Positions 4,704 to 7,525 of a DNA stretch of 7,525 bases are shown here, one piece after another (position 1 is the first letter of the stretch; each line of letters starts with the position of its first letter). The translations under genes were made by a program, and so were the position numbers. Source of the stretch: Prevotellaceae bacterium UBA7028 (GTDB lineage Bacteria > Bacteroidota > Bacteroidia > Bacteroidales > Bacteroidaceae); the NCBI GenBank assembly GCA_002494215.1, contig DLBF01000003.1, forward strand, positions 8,463 to 15,987. The letters are read 5' to 3'. The notes beneath the pieces are model-generated. The model searched no databases. It had not been told where the DNA came from and was given only the letters and a program-made list of their open reading frames with translations.

Positions 4704-7168
4704 TTAATTGCAGTTCTCAGTTTTTGAGCTTCTTGGTTGAAAAGGTTGTCATTATCAAACCAATATTCCCTTAGCATCGGGATAATGTCATACTCAACAA
4801 TGTTTTCTAACTCGTAATGATATCCTAAGTTGCAAAGATAGCTGTGTCCAATGCAGAAACCAGAGCCAAGAGAATCGTCGTTTTCAATTACTTTGTTCAA
4901 TTCGACGATTGCCTTTACAAGATTATTAAGGTGAGGGTCATGCAATTTTCTTATTTCTTCCTCAAAAGCAACATTGTTGAAGCCAGGTTTCATCTCAAAG
5001 AATGAAAATCTTCTGCGTAGTGCATAGTCTATCATAGCCAAAGAGCGGTCTGCCGTATTCATCATACCTATGATATAGAGGTTAGATGGAACCGCAAACA
5101 TCTCGTCTTTATATGCCAACTGAATTGGCTTGTCTCGATAGTCGTTTTCTATAAGCATCAACAGTTCGCCAAATATCTTGCTCAAATTACCACGATTAAT
5201 CTCGTCAATAATGAAGAAGTATTTGTGTTCGCTGTCGGCAGCAGCACGCTTACAGAAACGGTAGAATACACCATTCTTCAGCTCAAAGCCACCCTCTTCG
5301 TTTGGCTTGTAACCCATCACGAAATCTTCATAGCTGTAATTTTGGTGGAACTGCACCTGCATCACTTTGCTATCATCTTTTTCACCCATTATAGCATAAG
5401 CGAGCCTTTTGGCGGCAAAAGTCTTACCTACGCCTGGCGCTCCTTGTAGTATCAGGTTCTTCTTTCTGAGTAGCAGATTTTCGAGCCTTTCATAATCGTG
5501 ATAACTGACATAAACTTCATCAAGGAAATTCGACTTGGTGTATTTTTCTTTCTTTTCCTGTTTGGGGATAGGATTATCTCCACGTACCAATTCCATTATG
5601 ATGTCGTATTCCTCAGCTGTAAGTTTGAAGAAAGAGCCTTGCTGATTCTTCATATACTCCATGTTTCCCAAACCTGGTGTTGTCCTCAATGTAGAATAAT
5701 TGATAGGTTCAGGAAAGGTTTCTGTCTTCTTGAAGAATACCGATTTCCCATCATTGGCTTTGGATATTGTTAAGAGTCCAACTACCTGTTTTGTTGGTGT
5801 TGATTCATAGCCGATAACTATATCCCCCTCTTTTGCATTCAGGAAATGCTGGAATATTCTACGCTGATGGCCGTTCTCGTTGTAAAGGGTGTAGTCTTGT
5901 TCGTCACCGACCTTCATTTCTGAGATACTCCATATCTTAGGGCTAGCCACTAACCACCAATAATTTATATCAGACGATGGCGCTTCAATAGGTACTTCTA
6001 CTTTATCTATCCTGTTAAACAATTGATTCAATTTCTCTACGTAATCAAGGTATGGCGTGATGTTGGTTAATGTCTTCATCGCATTTTTTCCGATAGCATC
6101 CCATTCACCAACATCCGTCCACCTTACCTTCCTAATATGCTTAAAGTCAGTAAGATTATCATCAAACATGTAGTCAGACTCGACAATCCCTCGACCAATG
6201 ATTTTGCTCATTCCTCTTTTTGCAAAAACAACATCGCCAGGTTTCATCTCTTTCGCAAATTGCCATACTGCTAACGAATCATTTTTAGCAGAGCCTTCTG
6301 AAGGATAGTGAGTTTTTATCGTCCTCTGCATTTCATCGCGAGATGAATAATTAGCTAAATCACCCAATTCGTCCCAGCCTATACACATGAGACCTGCGCT
6401 AGTGCATAAAGTCCATTTTGATGCGCCCTCTCCTGGTGAATAAAGCCAATATGTTTTAGATACATCCTTAGGAGTCTCTCGTTTGCTTGCACCATCATTT
6501 TGGACATAAGCAAATTGAGAGAATTCTGCATAATTGGTACAGTCGACCTCGCCTAATTGCATTTTTGCATCAAGGCGTTCCATAATGCCCTTATACTCCT
6601 TGTATGGAACAAACCTATATCCTTTTAAGGTAGTAATTCCGAGTAATTTTAAATTGGCTCGATTGTTGCCATCTAAGGCAAGATATTTGTCAGGACGAAC
6701 CCAAAACAAGCCCATTGTGATATTGTATTTGATAAGATACTGACCATTAAGTGCATCATAGGCATTCTCAATATCTTTATCAAGAACTGCGCACTCGAAA
6801 ACATTCCATAGTCTTTCGATATCACCTTCCTTTCTATCCTTACCATAACCTATAAATGCACTTGAGAGGTTATTCATTTCAGGAACGCCAGAAAAATCTT
6901 CAGGTACAGGCGCGGATATATTAAAGAAAATCTTGTATTTAGCACAAATTTCTTTCTTTTTATCGTATGTTATTTTGCGGTTTATGACGGCAAAGATAGA
7001 AAATGGGTCTATGTCAGGAAGTCTTTCTTCATTTTCACCAACTTTCAAATGTTTGACATATCCATCCAAATTATCATATATCCAGTTAATTAACGGCTTT
7101 CTGTCGTTTCTGTAGTGCAAAAGTTTTTGAGCAAACTCTTTGTAAAATGGAATCCAAGTAAAAATCAT
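4700..7168 (-). CDS. mcrB: McrB-type GTPase with two EVE-like modified-DNA reader domains
   Basis: The motor subunit of the restriction system. Numbering is from the upstream ATG at 7234 (844 residues). I prefer the ATG at 7168 (Met23, 822 residues), because MIFTWIPFYKEFAQKLL is the usual start of this protein type and the upstream start would overlap the HNH gene by 49 bp. Order of parts: an N-terminal module, about 23-245; a first EVE-like domain, about 261-405 (YWLYSPGEGASKW, GWDELGDL, KPGDVVFAKRG, GRGIV); a second, more canonical EVE domain, about 424-550 (YWWLVASPKIWS, RIFQHFLNAKEGD, VVGLLTI); then the AAA+ domain with Walker A G598-APGVGK-T605, the McrB-typical FHQNYSYEDF (629-638), Walker B FFIIDEIN (673-680) and the GTP-specificity signature MNTADRS (725-731), with an RRRF at 740-743. 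EVE domains bind modified bases, so the protein probably senses methylated or hypermodified foreign DNA and translocates it while McrC cuts. mcrC follows with a 4-nt overlap. Which base is recognised cannot be read from the sequence. Confidence 0.92.
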   Translation of the reverse strand: MIFTWIPFYKEFAQKLLHYRNDRKPLINWIYDNLDGYVKHLKVGENEERLPDIDPFSIFAVINRKITYDKKKEICAKYKIFFNISAPVPEDFSGVPEMNNLSSAFIGYGKDRKEGDIERLWNVFECAVLDKDIENAYDALNGQYLIKYNITMGLFWVRPDKYLALDGNNRANLKLLGITTLKGYRFVPYKEYKGIMERLDAKMQLGEVDCTNYAEFSQFAYVQNDGASKRETPKDVSKTYWLYSPGEGASKWTLCTSAGLMCIGWDELGDLANYSSRDEMQRTIKTHYPSEGSAKNDSLAVWQFAKEMKPGDVVFAKRGMSKIIGRGIVESDYMFDDNLTDFKHIRKVRWTDVGEWDAIGKNAMKTLTNITPYLDYVEKLNQLFNRIDKVEVPIEAPSSDINYWWLVASPKIWSISEMKVGDEQDYTLYNENGHQRRIFQHFLNAKEGDIVIGYESTPTKQVVGLLTISKANDGKSVFFKKTETFPEPINYSTLRTTPGLGNMEYMKNQQGSFFKLTAEEYDIIMELVRGDNPIPKQEKKEKYTKSNFLDEVYVSYHDYERLENLLLRKKNLILQGAPGVGKTFAAKRLAYAIMGEKDDSKVMQVQFHQNYSYEDFVMGYKPNEEGGFELKNGVFYRFCKRAAADSEHKYFFIIDEINRGNLSKIFGELLMLIENDYRDKPIQLAYKDEMFAVPSNLYIIGMMNTADRSLAMIDYALRRRFSFFEMKPGFNNVAFEEEIRKLHDPHLNNLVKAIVELNKVIENDDSLGSGFCIGHSYLCNLGYHYELENIVEYDIIPMLREYWFDNDNLFNQEAQKLRTAIK

Positions 7169-7185
7169 ATTATTGGGAATTAGTG

Positions 7186-7525
7186 TTAAATGTAAACTTC
7201 CGGCTGAGGATAATCGAGAGGGATATATCGCCAATTGAAAGGCAAATTCATAACATCAATTTCATCCAGACTCTTATCCATCAAACCATTTTCAATACTG
7301 TAGAGATAGATATTCTTCATATAATGTACCCACACATTGATGGGAGGCCACTCATTCCGAACGTCTTCATACCACTCAAACAAATCCATCTTACCCTTGG
7401 AAGAGTTACACGACTTACAAACCATAATGATATTATCCAAACAATCCTTCCCACCCTTTGCTCTTGGGAACACATGGTCTTTTGTAAGATGTAAAGGATC
7501 GATTTCCTTGCCACAATACCAGCAG
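7186..7525 (-). CDS. HNH endonuclease, 5' end cut by window
   Basis: The frame is open to the right edge of the window, giving 112 residues plus part of a codon. The GTG at 7473 that could serve as a start lies inside the nuclease motif, so it is not the real one. The visible N-terminal part is a complete HNH/zinc-ribbon core: CWYCGK (first CxxC), TKDHVFPRAKGG with the catalytic D-H, DN in CLDNIIMVC, and the second pair CKSCNSSKGK. The rest (DLFEWYEDVRNEWPPI ... LPFNWRYIPLDYPQPEVYI) is a short C-terminal tail seen with small standalone HNH proteins. It should cut or nick DNA in the cytoplasm. It ends 17 bp before the preferred start of mcrB on the same strand, so it probably belongs to the same operon and adds a second nuclease to the McrBC system. 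The missing residues are likely few, since the CxxC usually lies near the start. Confidence 0.85.
   Translation of the reverse strand, partial: CWYCGKEIDPLHLTKDHVFPRAKGGKDCLDNIIMVCKSCNSSKGKMDLFEWYEDVRNEWPPINVWVHYMKNIYLYSIENGLMDKSLDEIDVMNLPFNWRYIPLDYPQPEVYI

Noticed and set aside
1..7525. tRNA, rRNA or riboswitch genes
   Set aside because: I found no cloverleaf-like element with a T-loop GTTCGA-type motif and no recognisable riboswitch core in any intergenic stretch.

Overview
The window looks like a chromosomal piece of a Bacteroidales bacterium, most likely Prevotella/Segatella-like. The grounds are the kbl-tdh pair with a short-chain-type threonine dehydrogenase, a clear Bacteroidetes-type promoter (TTTG, 20 nt, TATATTTG), a lack of Shine-Dalgarno sites before the genes, and an AAA_14/DUF4143 ATPase of the kind often multiplied in these genomes. 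The genus is an inference from style, not a proven placement.

Layout on the + strand: the 3' end of kbl (1-261) and tdh (326-1279) form a threonine-degradation unit closed by a very strong intrinsic terminator (1284-1326). A repeat-rich gene-free stretch follows (about 1330-1808). It holds a diverged long repeat (copy A) with an 11-bp tandem array and a decayed fragment of a small gene, then three 33-bp direct repeats and a promoter. This promoter drives a DUF4143 ATPase (1809-3131). Right behind the ATPase comes copy B of the long repeat (about 3155-3609), so the ATPase gene sits between two directly oriented, diverged copies of the same intergenic segment.

Layout on the - strand, read right to left: an HNH endonuclease (7525-7186, cut by the window edge), an McrB-like GTPase with two EVE-type reader domains (7168-4700), and McrC with a PD-(D/E)XK nuclease core (4703-3648, ATGA overlap with mcrB). 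A 44-residue membrane-anchored small protein (3577-3443) lies 70 nt further on, in the same direction. A pair of interleaved inverted repeats with a T-run (3354-3422) follows and may terminate the transcript.

Together the right half is a type IV (modification-dependent) restriction module. The EVE-type modules of McrB are expected to recognise modified bases, the GTPase to translocate, and McrC to cut; the upstream HNH protein may be an accessory nuclease. The change from GC-richer housekeeping genes to AT-richer defence and ATPase genes coincides with the tdh terminator and the repeat cluster, which therefore marks the edge of an accessory region. The least explained elements are the small membrane protein, whose start region exists a second time as a relic 2 kb away, the long repeat pair that carries it, the 33-bp palindrome-bearing repeats before the ATPase, and the interleaved inverted repeats.
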